Below are positions 19,981-27,394 of a stretch of DNA of 27,394 nucleotides, one piece after another (the first letter of the stretch is position 1; each line of letters opens with the position of its first letter). The stretch is from the NCBI GenBank assembly GCA_902470835.1, contig CABRHR010000017.1, positions 1 through 27,394 on the forward strand, read 5' to 3'. The notes under the pieces are model-generated. The model was not told the DNA's origin and ran no database searches. It saw nothing but the letters and a program-made list of their open reading frames with translations. A program made the translations under genes and the position numbers. Source of the DNA: an uncultured Collinsella sp. GTDB taxonomy: Bacteria; Actinomycetota; Coriobacteriia; Coriobacteriales; Coriobacteriaceae.

Positions 19981-22209
19981 TTAGAAGTTGGCGTCGTTGA
20001 ACTGGGTGCTCTCGAGTCCGTCGAGTTGCTGTTCGGGCGTATCGGCGACGCTCTCGAGCAGCTCGGTGGGATCGACGTTCATGCTCTTGCCGGCCTCGTT
20101 GCCGTTGACCAAGTCGTCCGAGAAGATGTCGACCTCCATTTCCTCGGCCTCTTCGATCTGAACCTCGAGCGGCACCTGGGCGCGCACAAGTTTGACGGCC
20201 GGGCGCATGCGGGCAAAGAGCGGTACGTACTCAATGATGATGGCCGAGTTCTCGAGACCGTACCAGCGTGCCGGGCTTCCGCAGGCGCGGCGGACGGCGT
20301 ACTTGATGGCCATCACGCGGTGGTCATTGCGGTTGATGTCCGTTTCGGGGGCAAGCATCTTGCGCAGCATGCAAAAGCGGAAGTCACCTACGTTGCCGCG
20401 CGTCTCGTAGATGGAGTAGGTGTGATGTTGCGGCGGCAGCTCGCCCGATGCCATCAAGTCGCCAACGATCTGACGCAGATAGGCGTTGACGCGTTGGTTG
20501 ACTTTAAAGCCCAGGTCCAGGCGCACGCGGAATAAAAAGTCCGTGCCAAAGGTCTCGACGGAATACTCGTGCGTATAGGGTTCGTCGGTAACGTGCACGT
20601 TGATGAACCAATATGCCTTGGCGCGCTTGGGGTGCTTGTCCAAGATGGAATAGAGCACGTCGCGGTCGAGCGTGAGCGGGTCGGGGCTGTTGGTGAGGAA
20701 CACCAGGTTGTCGGCGAGCACGGGGTAGATCTCGTCGTTGCGCAGGCGGTTGAGCTGGTCGATGTACTTGGAGACGGGCAGCAGAATCGTCTGCGTGCGC
20801 TCGATGGCGGTGCCGCGGCGCCACACGTACATAAGGCCGAACAGCAGCGCGGCCAGGAAGATCATGACGTAGCCGCCGTCAAAGAACATGGTGAGGCACG
20901 AGCCAAAGAAGCACAGCTCAATAGCGCCAAAGAGCAGGGCGAAGACGCAGGCGCCGAGCTTGTGCTTGAGAATGCCGGCGATGTAGCTCGTCAAAAGCGT
21001 GGTGGTCATGAGCATGGTCACGGTAATGGCGAGGCCGTAGGCGCTCTCCATGCGCTCGGAGTTTTGGAACAGCAGCACGATGAAGATGCAGCCGACCCAC
21101 ATGATGTTGTTGACGAGTGGAATATAGAGCTGACCCTTGGTGTCGCTGGGGTAGTGGATGCGCAGGTGCGGCATAAGGTTGAGGCGCGTGGCCTCGGATA
21201 CCAGCGAGAACGAGCCGGTGATGAGCGCCTGCGAGGCAATGATGGCCGCCACGGCCGAAAGCACGATGGCAAAGGGGCGCAGGGGCTCAGGGAGCATCAT
21301 ATAGAACGGGTTGACGATATCCATCGCGAGCATCTGGGGATTGGAATTGTTTGCGAGCAGCCAAGCGCCCTGACCCAGGTAGTTAAGGATAAGCGCCGCC
21401 TTAACAAACGGCCAGGATGCGTAGATGTTGGCCTTGCCCACGTGGCCCATGTCTGAATAGAGCGCCTCGGCGCCGGTCGTCGACAGGAAGACGAAGCCGA
21501 GCACCATGATGCCCGAGTGGTTGATGGGCGAGAACAGGAACATGACGCCGCGGATGGGGTTGAGCGCGCGCAAGATGGACAGGTTGCCGAGCATGTTGAA
21601 CAGACCGGCGCCTGCCAGGAACAGGAACCACAGCGTCATGAGCGGACCGAACAGCTTGCCGATTGACGAGGTGCCAGCGCGCTGCATGGCAAACAGGCCG
21701 CAGATAATGATGATGGTAATAATGATGACGTTAGTTTGCCCGTCACCCAACAGCGCGTGGCCCCACTCGATGGTGCGCAGACCCTCGATGGCTGTGGTGA
21801 CCGTGACAGCGGGGGTGAGGATGCCGTCGGCGAGCAGCGCCGCACCGCCGATCATGGCGGGGAGAATCAGCCACGGTGCCACCTTGCGCACCAGGCTAAA
21901 CAGGGCGAAGATGCCGCCTTCGTTGTGGTTGTCGGCCTTCATGGCGATTACCACGTACTTGACCGTGGTCACGAGCGTCATGGTCCAGATGACGAGCGAA
22001 AGCGCGCCCAGGATCATGTCCTCGCTGACGGTACCGATGCCGCCGTTGTTGGCGACGATTGATTTCATGGTGTACATGGGGCTCGTGCCGATGTCGCCAT
22101 AGACGACGCCGAGCGTTACGAGCAGCATGCCAGCGGAGAGGGGGATGGCTCCGTGCCCGCCTTGACCACGCTGGTCTTGGGGGCTTGCCTCCAGTTTGTT
22201 GTGTGCCAC
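19981..22209 (-). CDS. kup: Kup-family potassium uptake transporter
   Basis: Kup is a K+:H+ symporter. The product (742 residues from the chosen start) has about 12 membrane segments to about residue 460 and a cytoplasmic C-terminal domain. Family marks are LGVVYGDIGTSPMYTMKSI, VKYVVIAMKADNHNEGGIFALFSLV, ADGILTPAVTV and IASQALITGSFSLVSEATRL. The C-terminal tail (last about 60 residues) is acidic and extended. The GTG at 22209 is preferred because AAAGGGAG is five bases upstream; an ATG at 22227 would need a site that is not there. It is preceded by a palindromic leader element and stands alone. It should serve K+ uptake under low pH or osmotic stress. Confidence 0.94.
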   Translation of the reverse strand: MAHNKLEASPQDQRGQGGHGAIPLSAGMLLVTLGVVYGDIGTSPMYTMKSIVANNGGIGTVSEDMILGALSLVIWTMTLVTTVKYVVIAMKADNHNEGGIFALFSLVRKVAPWLILPAMIGGAALLADGILTPAVTVTTAIEGLRTIEWGHALLGDGQTNVIIITIIIICGLFAMQRAGTSSIGKLFGPLMTLWFLFLAGAGLFNMLGNLSILRALNPIRGVMFLFSPINHSGIMVLGFVFLSTTGAEALYSDMGHVGKANIYASWPFVKAALILNYLGQGAWLLANNSNPQMLAMDIVNPFYMMLPEPLRPFAIVLSAVAAIIASQALITGSFSLVSEATRLNLMPHLRIHYPSDTKGQLYIPLVNNIMWVGCIFIVLLFQNSERMESAYGLAITVTMLMTTTLLTSYIAGILKHKLGACVFALLFGAIELCFFGSCLTMFFDGGYVMIFLAALLFGLMYVWRRGTAIERTQTILLPVSKYIDQLNRLRNDEIYPVLADNLVFLTNSPDPLTLDRDVLYSILDKHPKRAKAYWFINVHVTDEPYTHEYSVETFGTDFLFRVRLDLGFKVNQRVNAYLRQIVGDLMASGELPPQHHTYSIYETRGNVGDFRFCMLRKMLAPETDINRNDHRVMAIKYAVRRACGSPARWYGLENSAIIIEYVPLFARMRPAVKLVRAQVPLEVQIEEAEEMEVDIFSDDLVNGNEAGKSMNVDPTELLESVADTPEQQLDGLESTQFNDANF

Positions 22210-22231
22210 GTGGACTCCCTTTGACATCCGG

Positions 22232-22252
22232 TTATCTGTCTAGGACAGATAA
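22232..22252 (-). promoter_or_regulatory. Perfect inverted repeat in the kup leader
   Basis: TTATCTGTC (22232-22240) and GACAGATAA (22244-22252) are perfect arms around TAG, ending 23 bp upstream of the kup start. The tight 3-bp spacing suggests a dimeric repressor site more than an RNA hairpin. No known c-di-AMP riboswitch pattern was recognised. Confidence 0.5.
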
Positions 22253-22309
22253 TCTTTATGCCGTCTTTATACATACAAGAGCAGTTTGGCACATCAGGTT
22301 ATTTTAGAC

Positions 22310-22333
22310 AATAATCCCCAGCTGGGGATTATT
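22310..22333. promoter_or_regulatory. 24-bp perfect palindrome between EamA gene and kup
   Basis: AATAATCCCCAG (22310-22321) is followed directly by its exact reverse complement. As RNA it gives a 10-bp stem with an AGCT loop, ending GGGGATTATT on the minus strand, so it may terminate the EamA transcript, whose stop codon is 35 bp upstream. The U-content after the stem is modest, so an operator for kup is an alternative. Confidence 0.55.
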
Positions 22334-22367
22334 TATGTATGTAGGTAGCATTTCAAAACAGGGGCTT

Positions 22368-23279
22368 TTAAGCACGTGCTGTCTGGGCTATGCCAGCCTT
22401 GGCGCTTGCGCGCTTGCCGGCGAGTTCGCAAAAAATCGCGCCGCCGATGATAAGCGCGGCGCCCATCAGGCGGACCGGTGTTATGGTTTCGCCCAAAAGG
22501 ACGGCCGAGAACACGACGGCCGAAAGCGGCTCGAGGTAGCCGACGACGGCGACGGTCTGCACGGGCAGTTTGGCGACGGCACTAAAGTAGAGCAGGCAGC
22601 CGATGCCGGTGTTGACGACGCCGAGCATGACGACGGCGCGCCAATCAATACTGGCGGCGACGCCGGCGGGCAGGAATGAGGGAGCACCCTGCGTGATGAG
22701 CGTGAGGACCAGCGCGGTCACAAAGGCGGCGCTCACCTGGAGCGTGGAGTTCTCGAGGCCTTCGATGTGTGGCGCGCCCTTGCTGGCGATGACCATCAAT
22801 GCGTAGCAGAAGGCCGAGACGATGCCGCAAGCGATACCCGCAATGGGCATATTGCCGCCCAGACCTTGTGCCGCGATGAGGAAGGCGCCGCAGGCGACGG
22901 CGATAAACCCGGCGATTTTGCCGCCGGTCAGTTTTTCGCCAAAGATGAGTGGGGAGAGCGCCATAACGATGATGGGGCCGCAGTAGTACAGCAGCGAGGA
23001 TACGCCGACGCCGATCGTCTGGTAGGCGCGGAACAGAAAAATCCAGCTGGTGCCCAGCGCGGCTCCCGAGAGGAGGAGGGCCGCCGCTTCGCGGGGGCGA
23101 GATGGCGCCTGCAACTTATGGCGTTGGGTGATGGCGAGGATGGTGACAAGCGAGAGTGCGCCCAAAAACGTGCGCAGTAGCACGATATCGGAGCTCGGCA
23201 GCGCGATGGCGGCGGCGATGATGCCGTTGGAGCCAAACAATAGCAATGCTGCTAAGTACGTAAACAGTCCGTTGTTCAT
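22368..23279 (-). CDS. EamA/DMT-family transporter
   Basis: The 303-residue protein has two EamA repeats of about five membrane segments each (about 5-140 and 150-290), with the repeat ends PLIFGEKLTGGKIAGFIAVACGAFLI and AVLLGETITPVRLMGAALIIGGAIF. Members export amino acids or other metabolites; the substrate is unknown. The start is ATG with GAGGGG upstream. It is divergent from a LysR gene, with a shared palindromic box in the 118-bp gap, so induction by the regulator's effector is likely. Confidence 0.9.
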   Translation of the reverse strand: MNNGLFTYLAALLLFGSNGIIAAAIALPSSDIVLLRTFLGALSLVTILAITQRHKLQAPSRPREAAALLLSGAALGTSWIFLFRAYQTIGVGVSSLLYYCGPIIVMALSPLIFGEKLTGGKIAGFIAVACGAFLIAAQGLGGNMPIAGIACGIVSAFCYALMVIASKGAPHIEGLENSTLQVSAAFVTALVLTLITQGAPSFLPAGVAASIDWRAVVMLGVVNTGIGCLLYFSAVAKLPVQTVAVVGYLEPLSAVVFSAVLLGETITPVRLMGAALIIGGAIFCELAGKRASAKAGIAQTARA

Positions 23280-23308
23280 GCGCTGACATCCCCTCTATAT
23301 CTGAGCAT

Positions 23309-23325
23309 GTTCACTATGGGTGAAC
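23309..23325. promoter_or_regulatory. Divergent LysR box with both promoters
   Basis: GTTCAC (23309-23314) and GTGAAC (23320-23325) form a perfect dyad with 5-bp spacer; the core has T-N11-A. On the minus strand TTCACC with a 17-bp spacer leads to GATATA for the EamA gene, so the box overlaps its -35. On the plus strand TATAAT (23347-23352) serves the LysR gene with the box at the -35 place. Confidence 0.6.
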
Positions 23326-23397
23326 TGGCTCTAGAAGAAAAGCGAATATAATGCATGGAGAACATGACAAAAACTCATGCAAAGGTGGAAGGGTGCC

Positions 23398-24255
23398 GTG
23401 GAAACGAATATTCAAAAGATGCAGGTGCTGCTGGAGACGGTGCGCGCCGGAAGCTTTACGCGTGCTGCCGAGCGCCTGAGCTATTCGCAGTCGGGCGTGA
23501 GCCGTATGGTGGCCGATCTTGAGGCCGACTGGGGTTTTAAGGTGCTCGACCGCAGTCGCGAGGGCGTGGCTCTTTCTGCCGACGGGCGGCAGGTCATGCC
23601 GGCTGTCGAGGCGCTCTGCGAGGAATTCACTCGCTTGCAGCGACGGGTGGATGAGATGCGTGGACTCATGCGCGGCAAAATCTGCATCGGTACGTTTTCG
23701 AGTGTGGCGACCCACGTGCTGCCGCCGGTGATTGCGCGCTTTCGCGCCGATCATCCGGATGTCGATTATGAGTTGCTGATGGGCGACTATTCAGAGATCG
23801 AACAATGGGTGGCAGAGGGCCGCTGCGACCTGGGCTTTATTCCGCGTGAGCCCCGAGAAAACGGCATGGCATCGCGGTCTTTGGTGCGCGACGAGTTGAT
23901 GGCGGTAGTGCCGGCAGATTCTTTGCTTGCCACCGCGGAGGTCGTTTCCCTTGCCGATTTGGCCAACGAGCAGTTTATCCTGCTGGAACGCGGTAGCGAC
24001 GACGAGATTACGCCGCTGTTTCGCCGCGCGGGCCTGGCGGTGCGCTCTAAGCTGTCGACCTGGGATGACTATGCGATTATGGCCATGGTCGAGGACGGCC
24101 TGGGCGTGAGTATTCTTCCCGCGCTCATCTTGCGCCGTTGTCAGTTCGATGTTGCCGTGCGTTCGCTCGAGGGACATCCCCATCGGCAGATCAATGCGAT
24201 ATATCGCACGGCTGACGTTTCGCTTGCCGCCGCTCGATTCCTTGAATACCTCTAA
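23398..24255 (+). CDS. LysR-type transcriptional regulator (divergent from EamA transporter)
   Basis: The 285-residue protein has an N-terminal winged HTH (about 1-60; VRAGSFTRAAERLSYSQSGVSRMVADLE) and an effector-binding domain (about 85-285). It probably activates or represses the divergent exporter and its own gene through the dyad at 23309-23325. The GTG at 23398 is favoured since GGAAGGG precedes it; the ATG at 23377 has no ribosome binding site and would add seven residues. The effector is likely the exported metabolite, an inference from the common LysR-exporter arrangement. No clear terminator follows before the next operator region. Confidence 0.92.
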   Translation: METNIQKMQVLLETVRAGSFTRAAERLSYSQSGVSRMVADLEADWGFKVLDRSREGVALSADGRQVMPAVEALCEEFTRLQRRVDEMRGLMRGKICIGTFSSVATHVLPPVIARFRADHPDVDYELLMGDYSEIEQWVAEGRCDLGFIPREPRENGMASRSLVRDELMAVVPADSLLATAEVVSLADLANEQFILLERGSDDEITPLFRRAGLAVRSKLSTWDDYAIMAMVEDGLGVSILPALILRRCQFDVAVRSLEGHPHRQINAIYRTADVSLAAARFLEYL

Positions 24256-24314
24256 ACGCGTACACGCCATTGTCCGCTTTGGGCAAACCTCGGAGTTCGG
24301 TACGTTTTCTTATG

Positions 24315-24396
24315 AAATTGAACTTTCGAATGAGGCGCGGCGCTATACTGCTTACTAAATTGAACCTCGGTTCAATTCGTGTTCTATAAATTGAAC
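24315..24396 (+). promoter_or_regulatory. Operator cluster with three phased AAATTGAAC sites
   Basis: AAATTGAAC occurs at 24315-24323, 24357-24365 and 24388-24396. The middle copy is half of a perfect dyad, AATTGAACC-TC-GGTTCAATT (24358-24377); the outer copies both continue as AAATTGAACTTT. The spacings of 42 and 31 bp are close to four and three helical turns. TATACT (24344-24349) is a good -10 between copies one and two, and TATAAA (24385-24390) lies at copy three. The layout suggests cooperative binding, most simply by the HTH domain of the gene that follows. Confidence 0.65.
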
Positions 24397-24417
24397 TTTG
24401 CCAGCGAGGAGGTTCCT

Positions 24418-25938
24418 GTGGCCCAAGAGACGTTTAGCGATCGCCTGCGACAGGCTATGTCCGATCGCGACGTTCGCCAGTCGGACGTGATCCGCGCATC
24501 GGAGATGCTCGGCAAAAAACTCGGCAAGAGTCAGATGAGCCAATATGTGAGCGGCAAGACGATCCCGCGGCGCGATGTGGCTGAGCTGCTCGCTCGTATT
24601 TTGGAGGTCGATGTTACCTGGCTGCTTGCCGGCGACGCCGATCAAGGCGAGGCATCATCACCCCGCAACGATTCCAAGCCCGAACCCCATCCCTCAGCTC
24701 AAATTGCAAGGAGCACCACCATGCGTACTTTTTCTAAATCCACCAAGCTCGATAACGTCCTGTATGACGTGCGCGGTCCCGTCGTCGACGAGGCCGCCCG
24801 TATGGAGGACGAGGGTGAGCGCATCCTCAAGCTCAATATCGGTAACCCGGCGCCCTTCGGTTTCCGCACGCCCGATGAGGTCATCAAGGACATGCGCCAG
24901 CAGCTGCCCGACTGCGAAGGCTATTCCAACTCGCGTGGCCTGTTCTCCGCGCGCAAGGCGATCATGCAGTATTCGCAGATCAAGGGCCTGCCCAACGTTC
25001 AGATGGAGCATATCTACACGGGCAACGGCGTGTCCGAGCTCATTCAGCTTTCGATGAACGCGCTGCTCGACAATGGCGACGAGATTCTGATCCCCAGCCC
25101 CGACTATCCGCTCTGGACGGCGTGCGCAACCCTTGCCGGCGGTCATCCTGTGCACTATCTGTGCGATGAGCAGGCGGATTGGTATCCCGACCTGGAGGAT
25201 ATGGAGTCCAAGATCACGAGCGCGACCAAGGCCCTCGTCATCATCAACCCCAACAACCCCACGGGTTCCGTCTATCCGCGCGAGGTGCTCGAGGGCATCG
25301 TCGAGGTTGCACGCAGGCATCAGCTGATGATTTTTGCCGATGAGATCTACGACCGCCTGTGCATGGACGGCTACGAGCACGTCTCGATTGCCTCGCTCGC
25401 CCCCGACCTGCCCTGCGTTACCTTTAGTGGCCTTTCCAAGTCGCACATGATTGCGGGCTATCGTATTGGCTGGATGGTGCTCTCGGGCAACCAGCGCTGC
25501 ATGAGCGACTTCATCATGGGCATCAACATGCTTTCCAACATGCGCCTGTGCTCCAACGTGCCGGCTCAGTCGATCGTTCAGACGGCACTCGGTGGCCATC
25601 AGTCCGTTAACGACTACATCCGTCCCGGCGGCCGTGTCTACGAGCAGCGCAACTTTGTGTATGAGGCACTCAGCAAGATTGACGGCATCTCGGTAGTTAA
25701 GCCGCGTGCGGCGTTCTACATCTTCCCCAAGATGGATGTGAAGAAGTTCAACATCACCGATGACGAGCAGTTCGCCCTTGACCTGCTGCACGAGAAGAAG
25801 ATCCTGATCACGCGTGGCGGCGGCTTCAACTGGGCTGAGCCCGACCACTTCCGTATCGTGTACCTGCCGCGCATGGAAGTACTCAAAGAGTCCCTCGAAG
25901 ACCTCGCCGACTTCTTCGATCATTATCGCCAGTCGTAG
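24418..25938 (+). CDS. XRE-family HTH fused to an AlaA-type alanine aminotransferase
   Basis: The 506-residue chain joins a Cro/C1-type HTH (about 6-72; SQMSQYVSGKTIPRRDVAELLARIL is its recognition part) by a Pro/Ser-rich linker (73-101) to a fold-type I PLP aminotransferase (102-506) that resembles AlaA/AlaT (pyruvate-glutamate transamination). In the enzyme part are KLNIGNPAPFGF, NPNNPTG, the ADEIYD Asp and Tyr, the PLP Lys in SGLSKSHMIAGYRIGW (about residue 341) and the carboxylate-binding Arg in HFRIVYLP. The GTG start at 24418 has GAGGAGG five bases upstream. Another ribosome binding site precedes residue 102. No stop separates the parts. The role could be an enzyme-sensor that regulates its own gene. 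Confidence 0.9.
   Translation: MAQETFSDRLRQAMSDRDVRQSDVIRASEMLGKKLGKSQMSQYVSGKTIPRRDVAELLARILEVDVTWLLAGDADQGEASSPRNDSKPEPHPSAQIARSTTMRTFSKSTKLDNVLYDVRGPVVDEAARMEDEGERILKLNIGNPAPFGFRTPDEVIKDMRQQLPDCEGYSNSRGLFSARKAIMQYSQIKGLPNVQMEHIYTGNGVSELIQLSMNALLDNGDEILIPSPDYPLWTACATLAGGHPVHYLCDEQADWYPDLEDMESKITSATKALVIINPNNPTGSVYPREVLEGIVEVARRHQLMIFADEIYDRLCMDGYEHVSIASLAPDLPCVTFSGLSKSHMIAGYRIGWMVLSGNQRCMSDFIMGINMLSNMRLCSNVPAQSIVQTALGGHQSVNDYIRPGGRVYEQRNFVYEALSKIDGISVVKPRAAFYIFPKMDVKKFNITDDEQFALDLLHEKKILITRGGGFNWAEPDHFRIVYLPRMEVLKESLEDLADFFDHYRQS
24708..24723 (+). promoter_or_regulatory. Internal ribosome binding site and second start for the aminotransferase alone
   Basis: AAGGAG followed seven bases later by ATG at 24721 lies inside the fusion gene, exactly where AlaA proteins usually begin (MRTFSKSTKLDNV). 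Translation from here would give a 405-residue stand-alone aminotransferase. The site is as good as those of neighbouring genes, so dual products are plausible. Confidence 0.6.
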
Positions 25939-25960
25939 GGGATAGAAACTCCGCACTATG

Positions 25961-26000
25961 AAAAGCTCCCTGCAGTTGTTTTGCTGCAGGGAGCTTTCTT
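25961..26000. terminator. Bidirectional intrinsic terminator
   Basis: AAAGCTCCCTGCAG (25962-25975) pairs perfectly with CTGCAGGGAGCTTT (25984-25997), loop TTGTTTTG. TTTCTT follows on the plus strand and CTTTTC on the minus strand, so it ends both the aminotransferase gene and the convergent deformylase gene. Confidence 0.92.
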
Positions 26001-26012
26001 GAATCGGCGGAA

Positions 26013-26423
26013 CTAAATAACAATCCCGTTGCAGTGGTCGATTTCGTGCTGGATGATCTCGGCGGTGTAGCCCGAGAAGTTTTTGATGCGGTGGACGAAG
26101 TTCTCGTCCAAATACTCCACCTTAATGCGGCGATAGCGGGTACAGGGATGCTCGCCGATCAGCGAGAGGCATCCTTCGCTCGTCTGATAGGCATTGACCT
26201 GCTCAAGAATCTGAGGGTTGTACATCAGGAGTGTCCTGTTGCCGTCCTTTACGCAGATGATGCGTTTGCGCACGCCGATCATGTTGGCGGCGAGGCCCAC
26301 GCACTCGCGCTCATGCTCGTGGAGCGTATCCAGGAGATCCTGCCCGGTCGCGGCATCGTCGGGTCCCGCGTCTTCGGAAGGCAGACGCAAAAAGAACTCG
26401 GATTTCATGATGGGCTTAATCAT
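26013..26423 (-). CDS. def: Peptide deformylase, short type
   Basis: The 136-residue protein has the deformylase motifs VGLAANMIGV (42-51), EGCLS with ligand Cys85 and QHEIDH with His126, Glu127 and His130. It should be a functional metal-dependent deformylase. The usual Gln of motif 1 (GLAAxQ) is Met48, which from memory is common in this short Clostridium-type subgroup (MIKPIxK start). The ATG at 26423 is chosen because GAGGAG is six bases upstream and the family start matches; the longer frame would extend into the intergenic region. It is divergent from the MFS gene. No methionyl-tRNA formyltransferase gene (fmt) is adjacent. Confidence 0.9.
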   Translation of the reverse strand: MIKPIMKSEFFLRLPSEDAGPDDAATGQDLLDTLHEHERECVGLAANMIGVRKRIICVKDGNRTLLMYNPQILEQVNAYQTSEGCLSLIGEHPCTRYRRIKVEYLDENFVHRIKNFSGYTAEIIQHEIDHCNGIVI

Positions 26424-26628
26424 GGCGGGCTCCTCATGTCTTATGCTTTCGTGGACTTTTAATAATAGCGCGGAAGGAAAGCTGTGCGTCCGCGTTACAA
26501 TCTTTCGATGTTGGACCATGTTGCCAGATTCGTCGTGTACGGCGTCTGGCGTAAGTCTAGGGCTCATTTTTCGCCCTGGACCGTTCCTCTGGGGCGATGC
26601 GACTGTCGTTCCAAGAGGAAGGAAATGC

Positions 26629-27394
26629 ATGGGGAGCAAATCTCAGCAACAAGTTCAAGTAACGCCATCGGCCTCTGCGGCGATTCTCGTCGTAATGTAT
26701 ATTGCAGCCTTTGTTGCCGCGTTTAACGAGAGCATCATTAACGTGGCGTTGCACGACATTATGGCGGCCTTTTCGGTGAGTGCCACCACGGCACAGTGGC
26801 TCGTCTCGGGCTACATGATCGTGACGTCGATTTTTACGGCCATCATGGCCTTCCTGTCCGGCCGTTTCTCGACGCGCAAGCTGCTGTTTTTTGCATGCGG
26901 ATGCATGGTCGCCGGCGAAGTCCTGTGCCTGGTCGCTCCGTCGTTTAGCGTTTTGCTGCCAAGTCGTATTTTGCAGGCTGCGGGATCGGGCATCCTGTTC
27001 CCGCTCATGATGAACGTGGTGCTGTCTTGCGCCCCGCGCGAGAAGCTCGGTCTGTATCTGAGCCTGGGCGGCGCCTGCATTACGCTAGGACCGGCGTTTG
27101 GACCCGTGATTAGCGGTCTTATGTGCACGTTGTTTGGCTGGAGGGCAGTGTTTGTAGTGCCGCTGGTGGGCGGCATTGCGGTCGCTGCGGCGGGCGTTAA
27201 GCTTGTTCAGAATGTTGGAGAGCGCTCGAACACCACGCTTGATATTCTGTCGGTTGTTTTGCTCGCCGCCGGCATTACGGCATTTGTGTATTCCGTGGGT
27301 GAGTTCTCGACCAATCTGATTGCCGGTGTCGTGGCGCTTTTCGCTCATATGACCCAATCCGCTGTCAAGAGCCACAATGGCCCCGCCGACCGCT
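26629..27394 (+). CDS. MFS drug-exporter-like protein (DHA2 family), 3' end missing
   Basis: The reading frame is open from the ATG at 26629 to the contig end (255 codons), preceded by GGAAGGA. TM1 and the following segment NESIINVALHDIMAAFSVSATTAQWLVSGYMI match the DHA2/EmrB-QacA pattern, and SGRFSTRK is MFS motif A. LQAAGSGILFPLM and LGPAFGPVISG match motifs B and C of drug antiporters. About seven membrane segments are present out of an expected 12-14. The usual acidic residue in TM1 (D.TIVNVAL) is Asn-Glu here. The last about 15 residues are unexpectedly hydrophilic. Substrate unknown. Confidence 0.87.
   Translation, partial: MGSKSQQQVQVTPSASAAILVVMYIAAFVAAFNESIINVALHDIMAAFSVSATTAQWLVSGYMIVTSIFTAIMAFLSGRFSTRKLLFFACGCMVAGEVLCLVAPSFSVLLPSRILQAAGSGILFPLMMNVVLSCAPREKLGLYLSLGGACITLGPAFGPVISGLMCTLFGWRAVFVVPLVGGIAVAAAGVKLVQNVGERSNTTLDILSVVLLAAGITAFVYSVGEFSTNLIAGVVALFAHMTQSAVKSHNGPADR

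Noticed and set aside
20569..21456. 295-codon open frame on the plus strand
   Set aside because: Antisense to kup; the composition is a mirror of a membrane protein (Glu/His/Gly rich).
24694..25956. 420-codon open frame on the minus strand
   Set aside because: Antisense to the aminotransferase; the coding strand has clear catalytic motifs.
26484..26726. 80-codon open frame before and across the MFS start
   Set aside because: It has no ribosome binding site and overlaps the MFS gene in another frame.

Overview
The window looks like one assembled contig of a high-GC Gram-positive gut bacterium, most probably a Coriobacteriia member such as Collinsella. This rests on gene content and style: a bile salt hydrolase, two small atypical deformylases, a TPP-riboswitch thiazole-salvage operon, strong AAGGAGG-type ribosome binding sites and GC-rich coding with many long antisense shadow frames. 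It is an inference and needs a database search. No rRNA, tRNA, CRISPR array, insertion sequence, prophage or replication origin was recognised. The first 46 bases are leftover Illumina Nextera i5 adapter, so the left edge is a library artefact joined to genomic DNA at about position 47.

Layout. 47-337 holds the 3' end of a DUF4230-like gene. 374-487 holds a hairpin and a compact three-way-junction repeat. 481-8031 is a minus-strand block, in transcription order: an EAL/GGDEF protein, a GGDEF protein, an iron-sulfur flavoprotein, an ArsC-like protein, a CobW/COG0523 GTPase and TrmL. 8032-8347 is a divergent, AT-richer regulatory gap followed by a patatin-like lipase (+). 9318-11352 is a minus-strand TPP riboswitch-thiM-thiamine-binding protein-thiE operon. 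11453-16015 is a plus-strand run: HAD phosphatase, LysR regulator, MetE-like methyltransferase and uracil permease. 16076-18189 (minus) holds an esterase and an AzgA-type purine permease. 18383-19899 (plus) holds a deformylase-like protein and a bile salt hydrolase. 19981-23279 (minus) holds a Kup potassium transporter and an EamA exporter. From 23398 on the plus strand come a LysR regulator and an XRE-HTH/alanine aminotransferase fusion, then a second deformylase (minus) and the start of an MFS exporter (plus, cut by the contig end).

Functional logic. The thiM operon is a salvage route for thiamine under TPP control. The two c-di-GMP proteins are neighbouring paralogs with one intact GGDEF each, one of them also carrying an intact EAL. 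Two LysR genes each lie beside a target gene (MetE-like; EamA) with a palindromic T-N11-A box between. The most unusual locus is 24315-25938: a DNA-binding domain fused in frame to an alanine-aminotransferase-like enzyme, an internal ribosome binding site that could also give the enzyme alone, and three AAATTGAAC sites spaced by near-integral helical turns upstream. This suggests a metabolite-sensing autoregulator analogous in logic, though not in domains, to MocR/PdxR proteins.
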